Origin: Blasia pusilla
Taxonomy: Eukaryota; Marchantiophyta; Marchantiopsida; Blasiales
DNA: 64,000 nucleotides
Reading direction: 5' to 3'
Assembly (NCBI GenBank): GCA_050084515.1
Contig: CM114271.1
Location: 42,346,001-42,410,000, forward strand
The notes under the pieces are model-generated. The model did not search any database. It saw only the letters and a program-made list of their open reading frames with translations, and had not been told where the DNA came from. The translations under genes and the position numbers were made by a program. Positions 47,188-58,261 of the stretch are shown here, in pieces. The first letter of the stretch is position 1. Every line of letters begins with the position of its first letter.

Positions 47188-47875
47188 AGTTCAGGATTTA
47201 GGCCTAAGAGTTTGAGGAGATTGTTTGGAGACATTGCTCAAGAATCTTTCTCAGTTACAGATGTGTCTACCATCTAGCGCAATTGGCAGATTAGGATTGG
47301 CTTTAAGAGTAGTTCTAGCATGTAATCTATACAACACTTTTGGAAATAAAATTTTGACACTCATTTATAATCTTGGGTTTGTAATGATTTAGCATCCACT
47401 AAACTACTGTGAGAGCTTTCAAGGCAAGTAGACCCTACATTGTGTGGTGATTTGATGATTCATGTCAAGAAAGGTAATTGTTGTTGCTGTAGAAACAACC
47501 CACTCGAGGTGACCAATGGAGGGTATTACATATAAAGAAACTTCTTCACGCTCACTTCATTCACTACTAGGCTACAACAGGCACTACTTGATGAGTAAAG
47601 TCTATGTTGTTCAGTTGGTAGCACCAGACTCCTTCATCCATTTCAAAACCATACATTCACAACCCAAAGGCTCTACGTTGGAAGTATCGTACATGGCAGC
47701 TAGTGTCCCAAAGACCTTCATGGACACCTTCCAGCTTCACACCAACACTCAGTATGGTCAGCACTCACATGATGTGAGTGCTCACCATATCTTGTATTAA
47801 ACCTCCTTTTTTTCTTCCTCTCTAACTCTGTCACTCAAGGGCCATGGGTCTCACTTTGCTGAGGACATCTCATTA

Positions 47876-48324
47876 GAAACCTGAAGGAGCCACCTAAAGG
47901 ACTCTGCTTTACAAGTAGTAGGTGACTTGACCGCTGTTTCATAAGCCCAATGAGCCCTCATTACCATATCATTTCACCATGATAAATTGGGACTAGAACA
48001 ACATTTATATGGTTATCTTCCTCTACAATGGTCGAAAGCATAAGCTCTATAATTCATGTCTCAGTGCAACTCTTGAGTGATGGCAAGAGTCATGGAAAGA
48101 AAACTCCAGATCATAGCTTCAAGTGAAACCAGATATCTCCCATCTCTGAAAAACAAGATATCTTAGAACTCAGTAGAAACGTGAAGGAGCCACCTAAAGG
48201 ACTCTGCTTTACAAGTAGTAGATAACCTGACCGCTGTTTCATAAGCCCAATGAGCCCTCATCACCAAACTCCTTCACCATGATAAATCGTGACTAGAACA
48301 GTTGTTAGGTGGTTATCTTCCTCA
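47876..48324. repeat. direct repeat, about 148 bp, 300 bp apart
   Basis: The block GAAGGAGCCACCTAAAGGAC ... GGTTATCTTCCTC is present at about 47876-48024 and 48176-48324, clearly alike with scattered substitutions. It lies in the non-coding stretch between the two Harbinger genes. Confidence 0.9.
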
Positions 48325-48975
48325 CAAGCTGAATGTTCGCACCTTTTGGACTTGGTGATCTTGTCCTTAGTGCCTTCCTCAACTTCCTTGGCTCAGTTTC
48401 ACCCTATTACCTCTCCTAGGCTTCCTAAATGAGTATTTGATTTCTGTGAGAGATTCCAGATCAACTTCTCTCTGCAATGAAGTTCCATCATACACCCACT
48501 ATCCACCAGAGTCTAAATACTGAATACTGCTCCTCACTCCCATTTTAAGACACCAAGTTACATACAGATTCAGTGGGCCTTCCCACTCCAAGAAGAGGAA
48601 GGATGACTCAAAGGGAGAACTAGTGCAAGAAATGGAGAAGAAATCATACCCACCTTCGCATTTTGCCTCGCCTTAGTGGCAGCTTCTTTTAATCTTTTGT
48701 GTACACCTAAACTGAAGTGACACTTACTGAGAACAACCCAAGAGAGTGCAAGTTCATCCAAAGGGTCACCAAAGGGTGCTCTCAGGCTGAAACGACAAGT
48801 GGTAGATTGCACTGTGAAATCTCTCCATTTGACCAACGATCGAAAGCATAAGCTCTATGCATTCTGAGTCTCAGTGCAACTCTTGAGTGTCAGCAAGAGT
48901 CATGGAAATAAAACTCCAGATCATAGGTTCAAGTGAAACCAGATATCTCCCAGCTCTAAAGAACAAGATATCTCA
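48033..48975. repeat. second direct repeat, about 133 bp, 808 bp apart
   Basis: CGAAAGCATAAGCTCTAT ... CCAGATCAT ... AACAAGATATCT occurs at about 48033-48165 and 48841-48975. The second copy is followed by further short units of GATATCTCACAGCT to about 49030. TGTGTACACCTAAACTGAAG also appears twice (about 48699 and 49163). Confidence 0.9.
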
Positions 48976-49236
48976 CAACTGTGGAAAACAAATATCTCAT
49001 AGCTCTGACACCAGATATCTCACAGCTTTGAAAACAAGACTCATTGGAACCAGATAGGAACAAATTCTGAACTTTATCGACAATAGGAAAAAATTTTGAA
49101 CTTTATTGAGATATAGTACTTGAGTACAACACATCAAATTGCTCTCAGATGTGCATAGCATTTGTGTACACCTAAACTGAAGTCAACTTTACTGAACTTG
49201 ATAACTTGACTACTTTGTCAAATATGATTCTTCAAT

Positions 49237-50414
49237 TTAAGTCATCAAATCGACAATACTTTTAATATCTTCAGGTGATTTCCCTGCTTTGACGAGCTCA
49301 ATCATCAACTTTGTTCTTCCTTCTAGTTTTATGCGCTTCAAAGTTTCCTTCTCTAATCTTTCCTCAGCCTCTCTTACTGCTCTTCTCTCCTCTACCATGG
49401 CAAGTCTGAACCTTTCCTTTGACTCTAGAAGTGAATTCCTGAAATCTTGTTGGGACCTAGAGATTTCAGCTTTTTGCTTCAGACCCTCTTGATAAGCCGC
49501 CAACAAAGTGCTCTTCATACTTTGAGGTTGGGGACTGGAGGTCGGATTTGAGCTTGCTGACTTGCTCTTCCTCGTAGCTTGGGCAATTGTCCTTGATCCT
49601 TCTACACTTACTTGCTGATCTTGTTCAGTTGTCTGGTTGTTGTGCACCATGTGAACTGGTGGCATATCAATTGCTTGGTCCTCTTCATCTGTCGGGACCG
49701 TCCATTCGTGCTGAAGACAACCATCATTCAAGAACTTGTCGTCAACCTGGCTATCAAGGCATTGGTGTCGAAGTTCAGGTGACGCTTGTAGAGTAGTACC
49801 TGAATCGGTGGTCTGTTCTTGAGCAGATTCGAGATACCGATGTTGGAGATGAAAAATGCTGCAATCCAAGGGCAGCAAGGGTAGGGGGGTCAACGTTGGC
49901 TCGATGTCCAAAGATTGCATCCATTCGATAGAAGAATGGGCATCGTAGATTCAGCTTGTCTTCTAGTGTCAATCCAACAGCAATATCACCTGTCCAAGCC
50001 ACCCCTCTGAGTTGTAATGAGATCTTTGGCCTTCTTGTATGCTTGTACATACCTATCAAACTTCTTTTGCAAGACAATCCCAGTGACAGGTGGGAAGCCG
50101 GATTTTTGTAGATAGAGAGCTATAACTCCAAATGCGGTGGCTTTGGATTGTACTCTCCCTCCAATTTTAGTCTTCCGCCCAACACCATGCAATGCAGCAA
50201 AGTTCTCAGGTTCTTCACAGTATTCCACAATCTTCTCATAATCATTATATTGCATACGAAATCTCTCTATGTGACCAGTTTTCAGTGCAAGTGATCCTTG
50301 CATCTTGCTTGACGTCTTGGTGATCAGATGTCGGAAAGCCATACTATCGTGAGCAAGATTACTACTCTTCGGAGGCAGGTCTATCCAAGTGAGAACTCTT
50401 TCCTGCTCCTGCAC
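49237..50414 (-). CDS. Harbinger Myb/SANT-like partner protein, probably frameshifted
   Basis: The N-terminal piece (49986-50414) contains FRHLITKTSSKMQGSLALK and YVQAYKKAKDLITT, a Myb/trihelix-like domain. A second frame supplies VGLTLEDKLNLRCPFFYRMD followed by AIFGHRANV, the conserved end of the DNA-binding module. A third frame (49237-49920) gives a long tail with ESKERFRLAMVEERRAVREA (coiled coil) and LMIELVKAGKSPEDIKSIVD. In this superfamily the Myb-like protein helps the transposase enter the nucleus and bind the ends. Frame changes at about 50010 and 49930 indicate two indels, or short unrecognised introns. It converges on the transposase gene with 2 kb of repeats between. Confidence 0.82.
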
Positions 50415-51019
50415 CCTCTACAACCCACCAGGCTCCTTACTAATGGGAACATGCTTCAGACCTTACCATCTCACTTGAGGGAGGCCTTGACTTAAACGTT
50501 CAAAGTGCAAAGCAAACAAAAGAGCTCCGATTGCAAAGAAAACAATTTCTACTACCAATTGGAATCAGAGAAAACTCAATTGAGACAAAACGAGGGCATG
50601 ACAGATGCAAGGCGGTTAGAATTCTCACCAGGAAGTCGACCACGAATAGTGCAAATTCTTTCACTCTCCATACTTATGTAGTAATTTTGCCTCGTTGGAT
50701 CTCTGCACTTCAAACCGATAGTGGAGGAAAGTAATTGTTGCGCACTATCCCGACTTGCAAATTTTGTAACAGCCTACCCAAGAAACCACTCCCGCTTTTC
50801 TCACCATAACTCTCAGCCCGCCAAAGGAAAATTTGATTCGGAACGTACGTAAGTGAGAAAACAAATCTCTTCTCGTATGTACTGGTGCTGATTTTTCAAT
50901 GCTGCAACCATTTCCAATCAGCAAAGGATCCGCTAGCAATCGTGGAGCAATTGTTTTCTGTACTTTTCCTGGGTTCAAATTTGTAGGGCCACGATGCCAG
51001 TGCACGTCTCATGAGTCCC

Positions 51020-51321
51020 GTAAGTGCATTTGATGAGACGCCGCCCACCCTTTTTTCAGGACGTCGTGGCCATTGAGAATCTGTATGGCACCATACAAGA
51101 TGAGGTACCCCAAGACGTAAAAGTGGACCGTCCCATTTTTACGGCTTAGGGGGGTGAGGACGTCATACGCCTTACGACGCACTAACAGAGACGCCCTAAT
51201 GGCTTCTCCGGACGTCCCGTGTAAACATTTACACGAGACGCTAGGTGTGCGCGTCCACCTCCGACGTAAAAAAATTTAGGAAACTAAGGGTCCGGCCTTA
51301 AGGCCATAGTATGAGACGTCC
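51020..51321 (-). repeat. Harbinger right terminal and subterminal repeat
   Basis: Contains two nested TIR-like ends, one at 51188-51197 (GAGACGCCCT) and the outer one at 51312-51321 (TGAGACGTCC), each followed by TAA. A short palindrome GTGTAAACATTTACAC lies at about 51220-51235 between them. The block GGAGGTGGACGCGCACACC (inverted, about 51246-51263) has a counterpart at about 44870 on the left. Confidence 0.75.
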
Positions 51322-51324
51322 TAA

Positions 51325-51999
51325 TACCGAGGACGCCACCCTCAGCCGTCCTTCTAACATGGCCGGGAAAGTTTACGAAAACTGGCGATGAACAGCTCTG
51401 GGGGACGACCACGGTTAAAGCGCCACCGCGGTCATCGTCGGAGTTAACGGATTGGGTTGGGTGGATCCAACCAAGTTGAACCAACGCCAAACCCTGAAGC
51501 CTTGACCTGAGATCATTTCGTCGCGTCCTGACAAAGTTCTCCCCTGTATGACAGGCACCGACGACGCCCGGAGAGCTTTGGAAGGATAGTAGTTAAGTAA
51601 TGAAGAGGGAAACGCGGGGGTAGTTAAGTGGCTTTCTCGGTCAATGGAGGTAAATTTGGGTGTACCTGCCACCGAACGGGTCGTCGCGTCTTCGAGAGGA
51701 GAACGGTGAACTACTACTACAAGCCTACGATAAAAGCTGGCGAGCGACAAGAGTCTCGAAGTTTTGAACCCCCCAAAAGTCGGAAACGCACTACAGCATC
51801 ACTCCCCAAGTAGTCCTCGTCCGCAATTTTGAAGAAGGATTGCTCAACAAAGTTTCGACTCCGATGCACCCTAACCGGAGTTGTGGTACTCCGGCGCCCC
51901 TTAATAGATCCTGTTCACTACGTCACCCCCCACAAATTCCACCCGCCACTATGTTGCCACCCTTACTGGCCCGTCGGAACACCGGGTTTCCACTAAAAC
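51325..51999. other. Harbinger right flank, no gene seen
   Basis: Less AT-rich sequence, like the left flank at 44060-44507, so the transposon may have landed in single-copy DNA. The 111-residue minus frame at 51415-51750 has no recognisable motif. Confidence 0.45.
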
Positions 52000-52196
52000 A
52001 AAGGCCAATGTGAGGTGCACTCAATGCAATGAAGATCCGTTGCCACTCCGTAGGGGTAGGGTGGAGGGAGATACGTTTAGCGATCTTAGATCTTTTGTAA
52101 ACTAGATTGAATGTCTTCTTGGTGACTCGAAGGGACATCTTTAGACTTCTCGTTGACAAATGTTCAGCAGAAAATGCAATCATATTCCAATTACAT
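52000..52196 (-). pseudogene. chromovirus gag-protease fragment
   Basis: From about 52090 to 52190 the sequence matches 19495-19600 of the chromovirus (CTTGGTGACT-GAAGG, GACCTCTCG/GACTTCTCG, GACAA-TG, CAATCAT-CCATTAC). It is cut at about 52196, where copy 3 of the DNMT element begins on the other strand. Confidence 0.7.
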
Positions 52197-53260
52197 GCAT
52201 AGAGGATACGGAACGAGTAGAGATTCAACCCCTTCATGGCTTGGAAGGGATTTTTCCAGCATACATAGGGGCCTCCCATGGATGATTACACGAGTTTTGG
52301 ATTCTCCATGAGGCGAAGATTGAAGCTCGAGACTATTTTGGTCTCCAAAGTATGTTATCCCTCACAGGGCATGCAATTTACAATGTGATGGTTGCAATAG
52401 CACCCACTATCGGCATGGAGGAGACACTTGGAAGTCTCACATCTCGGACCAGCCGAGTATCACCCTTGTTCAACCCGTTGGTTGAGTTCTTCCAAGAGTT
52501 GGGGAGGAACTACCAAGGGGTGAGGACCGACAAGCTGAATTCGATTCATGAGTTTCAACGGAGAGCGAGGAGAGTCTACCAGAGGCCTATGCACGGCTCA
52601 TACAGTTGATTACAACAACTTATAGTGTGATAGAGGCATAGACGGCTCAATTTTGGTATGCGATACTAGACCGCGAGTTGTGAAAGAGAGTGCGAGATGC
52701 GACTCTCTTACATGTTGGTTTGCCTACTCTCAAGTATGTATTTTTCTTGGTGGAGCGTATTGAGCTCAATATACTTGAGGTGAGAGTGTTGATAATGGAT
52801 GCATCATCTTCGAGGGAGACGACACGAGTGGCAATGTCTCAATAGAACTGCAACACTTCTTGAGATCAAGTTATGGGACTGAGAGCTATGGGAGGATACC
52901 CGAAGCTAGGACTATAATTAGTACAGTCTTACAATAGATAGTAGGGCTCAATTTTTTCTTGTTGGACATATGGAGGATCACATCGTGAGGAAGATTATTT
53001 ATAGCAAAGTGGAGTGCAAGAAACACCTCCATTTGTATATGAGGGGGCCCAACGAAGGCCACACGTGACCCTTACCTTAATGTGATCATTGCCATAGATA
53101 TGGTCACACACGGGAGAGATGTTTTAAGCTCCACCGAAGATACGCCTAGATGGAGATCGACAGAGGACAAGGTGTAGGAGGTCAAGGACGTGTTGGAGGT
53201 AGGGCCCACCACCTACCAAAACGAGTAGAGGACTTCCATCTGAGGCAACTATGGCAAGGA
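52197..53260 (+). pseudogene. gag with zinc knuckle, copy 3
   Basis: RFNPFMAWKGFFQH and GPPMDD near 52222-52283 match the gag of copy 1. LVEFFQELGRNYQGVRTDKL follows at about 52477-52540 and the capsid end ERVRDATLL near 52690. The knuckle CDHCHRYGHTRERC is complete at about 53077-53118. Between these, stops and frame changes are common. A further segment, HLEQRLQAMTAQHAS (about 53260-53305), looks like a short coiled coil. Confidence 0.85.
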
Positions 53261-53999
53261 TTGCTCACTTGGAGCAACGCCTTCAGGCTATGACGGCCCA
53301 ACATGCATCTACATTAGGAGCAAGGGGTGTGTAGACTTCTGAATCAACCTAGTGCTAGGATATGGTGGGAGATGTAGGAGGTATGGGATTTCTTTGCAAT
53401 ACCGCATAGCTGGATGCAAATGCAATTGTTACGACAGGCGCAGTGAGAGCTTATGAGCCACGAGAATCCGATGTGGAGTTGGGACCAAAGAGGGGGGAGG
53501 CTGGTAGGCACGCTAGACTCCCTCAGTCATTTATATTATCAAAGGCTCTTTATATCCCGTCAATGGTCCCTAGACGTCCCTTGAGGGGTGTTGTTGTCGC
53601 AAATGCCAATGGAGTTAGAGGAGCGGGTGAGGAAAGTATGTCAACCACGCCTATGCAACATTCGACACGACCTAGGACTAGCCCATAGCGAGAGATGGTG
53701 ATGGATTTGTTTGGAGTTCCACCATTTACAACTAGGGAGTTGATCACATATGGTCACATATGGAGTTTGACCTATTGGGGTTTTCGTATTGGCGGTGGCG
53801 CTCCATGGGAGGGATGAGTTTGGTTCTTCTATACTTGAGACTCGCACAGGAGATGTGGCAGACGTACCCTTGGAGCAGGTACTTGGGACCACGTCCATAG
53901 AGAGTTGGCATGCAGTAGCGGCTAGAGTGGCGGAGTTGGTAGCTAGACCAGGGATAGAGTGCATATCCGTCTCACCTTGAGTTGTTATCTTAGACAATC

Positions 54000-54430
54000 A
54001 AGATGGAGTATTCAAGTTGCTTGGTCCATCCGTAGTCGTGTATTGACCGCAGCGTGTTCTTCTAGATTCAAGAGCACAATCTCTTTTGTTGGGGAAGGCA
54101 ACATGTATAGCGATGGGATTGTGGAAGCGTGAGATCACTCCATGTCCATTCTAGATTCAAACTACAAGGGAAAGCACATCCCTGACACAGTATATGACTT
54201 ACGATGAGATTGGAGAGAGGATTCGACCCGATCATCCTTCTGATAGTATGATGGTGCGGACGTGAGCGGTGGTCATACCAAACGAATCTAATGATGTCTA
54301 GGTAGGAGCTACCATATTGTACCCCTTAGGGTTCACACTTGACTTTTTTGAGGAGACAACCTCCTATCGACCAGGTTGGCAATCAAGTGAGGGATGTGAC
54401 AATCAGCTACCTGTGCGGTATGCATGGAGA
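54000..54430 (+). pseudogene. aspartic protease, copy 3
   Basis: VLLDSRAQSLLLGKATCIAM at about 54057-54116 is the active-site segment, with Gly of DSGA changed to Arg. LYPLGFTLDFFEETTSYRPG at about 54317-54376 is the C-terminal half. One stop separates V from the LYPLGF block. Confidence 0.75.
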
Positions 54431-54451
54431 CTTGATGGTTCACTCTAAGCA

Positions 54452-54670
54452 TTGACCACAAAAGTTGCAGCTTATTCCGGCACACTATGTTGGCCTCAAG
54501 ATTTACTAGAGGGAAACGCCCATGCAAAGGAAAATCTTGTAGAGGATAGTCTTGAGAAGTGGCATGCAATGAAGAGCGTGACTACACCTATTGGTGACAC
54601 TTCTTCAACTTTGTGGGGAACAAGCATACATTTGCGGAGGAGTGCAGACAAGCTCGTGAAGCAAGCATGA
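54452..54670 (+). pseudogene. protease-DNMT linker, copy 3
   Basis: A 72-residue open frame with PQDLLEGNAHAKENLVEDSL and RSADKLVKQA, homologous to 35352-35588 in copy 1. Its preservation as an open frame in an otherwise broken copy supports real coding. Confidence 0.65.
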
Positions 54671-54729
54671 AGTCGGCCGATCCCATGCTCTAGAGCAAGA
54701 CAAGACAGAGTTACTACGTGTTCTATGAC

Positions 54730-55720
54730 ACCCTTGGACACCACATGTACACCGATTATGTGGCAATATCATGAGGAGGGTGTATATATACTAGATCTCG
54801 TTGGAGGGATAAGTACTACTTTGGTTGCATGCAAGAGTACAAGTACAACAATACTTGTATGTTGAGAGGGATGAGCTCGAGACTGCATGTAGAGTCTCAT
54901 TATACCATGTGTCAAGACTAGTCCAACAATATCCTCACTTATTTCCAGTAGTTGCGATCATGGGATATCAACATGAGTTGACGGCCAACATTTTGTTGTT
55001 GGGAATGCCTGATCTGGATGGGGTTGGCCCAATATATTTGGTGGTGTCGGGTCGGAGACTTGGTTTTCACGACCTGAGGTTGGCCATATTTTTGGAGATG
55101 TTGCAAATTCTTCAGCACGTGTAAACTACCCAAAGATTTTCTCGTTCTCATTGCCAACCTACATTTTGAAGAACATCCCATTTTTAGGTGACACTCAAGC
55201 CCGAGTGTACATCAAGTGTATTTGTAGATAGGACCAGTGGTGATGTTGGATACAATGAGTGTTGGATCGCGTGCACACCATCTACGATTGTGGTGGACGA
55301 ACCTTTTACCATCTGAGTTGATGAGACGGGCTTATAATGGAGTTCACAAACCATCACTGCTTACACTGAATGCAATCTTGGATCTAGGGTGGCGATTTCA
55401 GGTTGTTACTCATGATAATATACCACTATTGGCACTGGCCAATCAGGTGGGCCAACAGAGGGCAACATTGCCTAGGTTGGTGATGTTTCGTCATCTCATG
55501 CATTTCGTCAATGAGGACAAGACATGATATGGGATGAGTAGGCATGTACACTAGTGGAGCCCAACCCTGATAAGCGAGAGCGAGTTATGGGGTTTTCTAC
55601 AAGTACGATGGCAGTGCCTATGATGGAAGAGGCATCACGTAGACAGGTATTGGGTCAGGCTATGGAATTGAATTGTCTTACTTGGGTGTTCAATCTTGGT
55701 TTGACTAAGAAAAGACGGAT
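54730..55720 (+). pseudogene. C5 DNA methyltransferase (DNMT3/DRM-like), copy 3
   Basis: Motif I reads ILDLVGGISTTL (about 54789-54824). Motif II is QQYLYVERDELE (about 54844-54880). At motif IV the text runs LVVSGRRLGFHDLRLA, so the catalytic Pro-Cys block is deleted. Motif VI reads TYILKNIP, Glu changed to Lys. A clean open frame (55237-55527) carries motif VIII, MLDTMSVGSRAHHLRLWWTN, then the C-terminal NAILDLGW, PLLALANQVGQQRATLP. RERVMGF and the motif X-like LGQAMELNCLTW close it near 55580-55690. The motif VIII form again points to DNMT3/DRM. Confidence 0.85.
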
Positions 55721-56319
55721 GCAAGAGTCGTGTATGACATTACGTCCACTTTGTAGCGCATCGTTTATCGGGACAGGTGAGACACTGGTTGGGGGCACAA
55801 TGGTGATGGAGAGGCATCCATGGACTGTAAGGGACGTATCACGAGAGAGATGGGAGTCCATTTTTTTGATGCAAGACATAATGGAGTTCTCAGAGAGTTG
55901 GTGCCTGAGTTGGGAGAGCAAGTTGTTGCTCCATTGGTTGCTAGTTAGCAACCACCACCCTCCTCTTCTTCCTCTTCTTCTTCAGATGTCAAGAGAGAGA
56001 CTAGGGAGCCGATGATTGCTCCTAGGTTGACAAGAGCGGAGAGTTGATGAGTGTTGCAATTTTTTTGGAGATTCATGGAGTGTTTTGTATATAGTTTGCA
56101 TGACTTGGGTATGTTGAAGGGTCCAGGTAATCGGATCCAATTGGGTAGTGACACGCATATCTTCCGATGATCTTATGGGTATTCTGACATGGAGCGAGCC
56201 TTGATTTTGAGTAGGAGTCAAGACTTGGTTGACGTTGGACTGGTGGAGAGATTTCTTGGAGAGTATGTATCTGCCACAATTATGTCAGAGAAGAAGGACA
56301 TGCATGGCCCGTGGATTGA

Positions 56320-57269
56320 TAGGAGGTGTGTGGGGATTACTGTCAAATGAATTGGCATATGAAGGCCGATAACTATGATATGCCTACTCTCGAGGAGATC
56401 TTTTATGCAATGGGATATGTAGAGATTTTTAGTTGTTTGGATCTCCGTGTAGGCTATTATCGATTGCCCATACATGTGGAGGACAAGGAGAAGAAAATAT
56501 TTTGGGGGACAGATTGTTTTGGTAAGGATTGTTTGAAGTAGTGGTAGTTCTTCATCCCAAATGGTAAGAACTATTGGGTTTAACACTCCTTGCCAGGTTT
56601 TCAACAAGTTATGGATAGGATTTTGGCTGGTTTGGATTTTGTGGATGTTACATCGATGACGTTTCTGTCTTCAGTGCCACAATTGAGGAGCATGAGAGAC
56701 ATTCGGAGGAGGTTTTTTGACAATTGAAATTACATGGGCTAAAGTTACATCCAGGCAAGTGCACGTTCTTTCGTCACGTGATCAACAAACGAAGGTGGAG
56801 GCCAAAGTGTGCATTCCTTGCCCTACAGATGTGAGTCGAGTTTGAGCTTTCATGGGATTGGCGAACTACTACCGACGGTACGTGAAGGGCTTTAGTGCGA
56901 TTGCGAAGGCACTGACTTTGCTGACTAGGCTTGATCATGAGTGGTTTTGGGGAGATGATCATGAGAGAGCATTTCAAGAGCTCAAGGACAAGTTGACGTC
57001 CTTGCCTATTTTGAGGAGATCCATGCATGGTCGTCCGTTCTAGTTATATATCGATTGGAGTATGTTTGGGGTTAGGAGCGGTGCTAACTTAGCAAGATAA
57101 TGAGGGGAAGGAGTTCGTAGTGGCTTATGCGAGCCGCTTGAACAACACATTGCGGAGGCAAAGTAAAGTTCCTATCATGGGGAGTGCTTAGATGTAGTGT
57201 GGGCAATAACCTATTCCATATGTTATTTTTTCAGGAACCCTTTCACATTCATCACTTATCATCAATCAC
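56320..57269 (+). pseudogene. reverse transcriptase and RNase H start, copy 3
   Basis: MPTLEEIFYAMGYVEIFSCL then DLRVGYYRLPI at 56380-56475, the catalytic YIDD in CYIDDVSVFSATIEEHERH near 56646-56700, MGLANYYRRYVKGFSAIAKA at 56852-56911 and SSYHGECLDVVWAI near 57169 follow the order of copy 1. FRNPFTFITYHQSP at 57229-57270 is RNase H, where the copy is cut by a CACTAG sequence. Stops occur throughout. Confidence 0.88.
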
Positions 57270-58052
57270 CACTAGAACAATTCCATAGTTTTATGACTGG
57301 CTCATATGACTCCCTCAAGTCATATATGCCTTAAAATGACTGGAAATGAGTGATGACTCATGGAGTCATAAAAGCCCAGTCATCTATCATACCATGACTC
57401 GAGTCATTTTAGGATGAGAGACCTAGTCATTCATTTAAATGACTGACACGTCACTAAAGTCATATAATATGATGACCATATCAGCATATGATGTGGCAAG
57501 TCGTTAAGTACGACTACTTAAATCATGACACCTGTCACATTGTATGAGTCAACTGTAGTCATATTGTTCGGAGAATTTCATAAAAATGACTTCACATTCA
57601 ATTCTATGACTAAGCTTTCAAGTATGACTAAGTCATATTGATCATTTTGTTTCGTCTAAATGACTTTAAATGGTTATATACGACTCAATAAATGACACGG
57701 TCTTTGTGTATGACTCAAGTCTGACTACTTTTTATGACTCCATGCTTTGTGAATATGACTAGGAACTTAAATATGTGATTGTTTTAAATAACTCCATGTT
57801 TTTTTTAATACATTTTTTCTTATGACTAGAATCTAACTTCTATATGATTGATATTTTGCATGACAGGTCTGAATGACTCCACGATTCATTAATATGAGTG
57901 CATGATAGATGAATATGACTAGGTACCTACATATTTGACTTTTAAATGATTGTATATGGTTTTAGTATGATTTGGTACATGTTTGGATCAGTAGTTTAAA
58001 TGATTGCCTATTGAGAGTATATTGTAGACTTTCTCCTACTATTACCGTAGTG
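57270..58052. mobile_element. CACTA-like element with dense ATGACT/AGTCAT repeats
   Basis: It begins CACTAGAACAATTCC at 57270, exactly where RNase H homology stops. About two dozen exact copies of ATGACT or its complement AGTCAT fill about 57291-57905, resembling the subterminal motifs bound by CACTA transposases. A possible right end CGGTAATAG-type TAGTG lies at 58048-58052 (inverted CACTACGGTAATAG), but a three-base target duplication was not found, so the right boundary is uncertain. No transposase is present. Confidence 0.6.
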
Positions 58053-58139
58053 TGTATCATTGATTGGATGTTTGGATGAAGCATGATTGATTGTAAATTT
58101 CATCAAGTTTCACATTTCAGATCAATTTTATTGTTGGGG

Positions 58140-58246
58140 TTGTTCAGTTGTTCATGTGTAGATAAGTTAGGATTCATACTTAGATGGATCTTAGACTTGT
58201 GTGCATGACATCCAATGTATGTTGGTAGCGATGTCTATTCGCACGA
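58140..58246 (+). repeat. LTR tail of copy 3
   Basis: AATGTATGTTGGTAGCGATG then TCTATTCGCACGACA, ending at 58246, matches the LTR end of copy 1 (GATGTATGTTATGTAGCGAT then ATGTATGCGCACGACA). Confidence 0.7.
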
Positions 58247-58261
58247 CACTACCTTAAGAAA

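Larger units (their letters stand above)
44511..51321 (+). mobile_element. PIF/Harbinger DNA transposon, nearly complete
   Basis: The left end (GGCGTCTTATACTAGGG at 44511) and the right end, read inverted (GGACGTCTCATACTATGG from 51321), form terminal inverted repeats. Each is flanked by TAA (44508-44510 and 51322-51324), the TWA-type target duplication of PIF/Harbinger. Internal TIR-like sequences (AGGGCGTCTC at 44781 and inverted at 51188-51197) and shared blocks such as ACTTTTACGT enlarge the terminal region. Inside are a plus-strand transposase (45738-47187) and a minus-strand Myb-like protein (49237-50414), arranged tail to tail, the two-gene plan of this superfamily. Confidence 0.9.
52197..58246 (+). 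mobile_element. Ty3-type retrotransposon with DNMT, copy 3 (decayed)
   Basis: A plus-strand copy with gag from its capsid, CCHC knuckle, protease, linker, methyltransferase, RT and the start of RNase H. It is then broken at 57270 by a CACTA-like element. Only the LTR tail (about 58140-58246) follows, so the integrase and PHD are missing. The 5' LTR and leader are absent. Stops are frequent. Confidence 0.88.

Noticed and set aside
44781-51197. Harbinger boundaries with an AAT duplication
   Set aside because: The inner ends match, but the outer ends (44511, 51321) match further inward and are flanked by TAA, the expected TWA target.
51415-51750. 111-residue minus-strand frame beside the Harbinger element
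   Set aside because: No recognisable motif and no matching splice or promoter signals; kept only as unassigned sequence.
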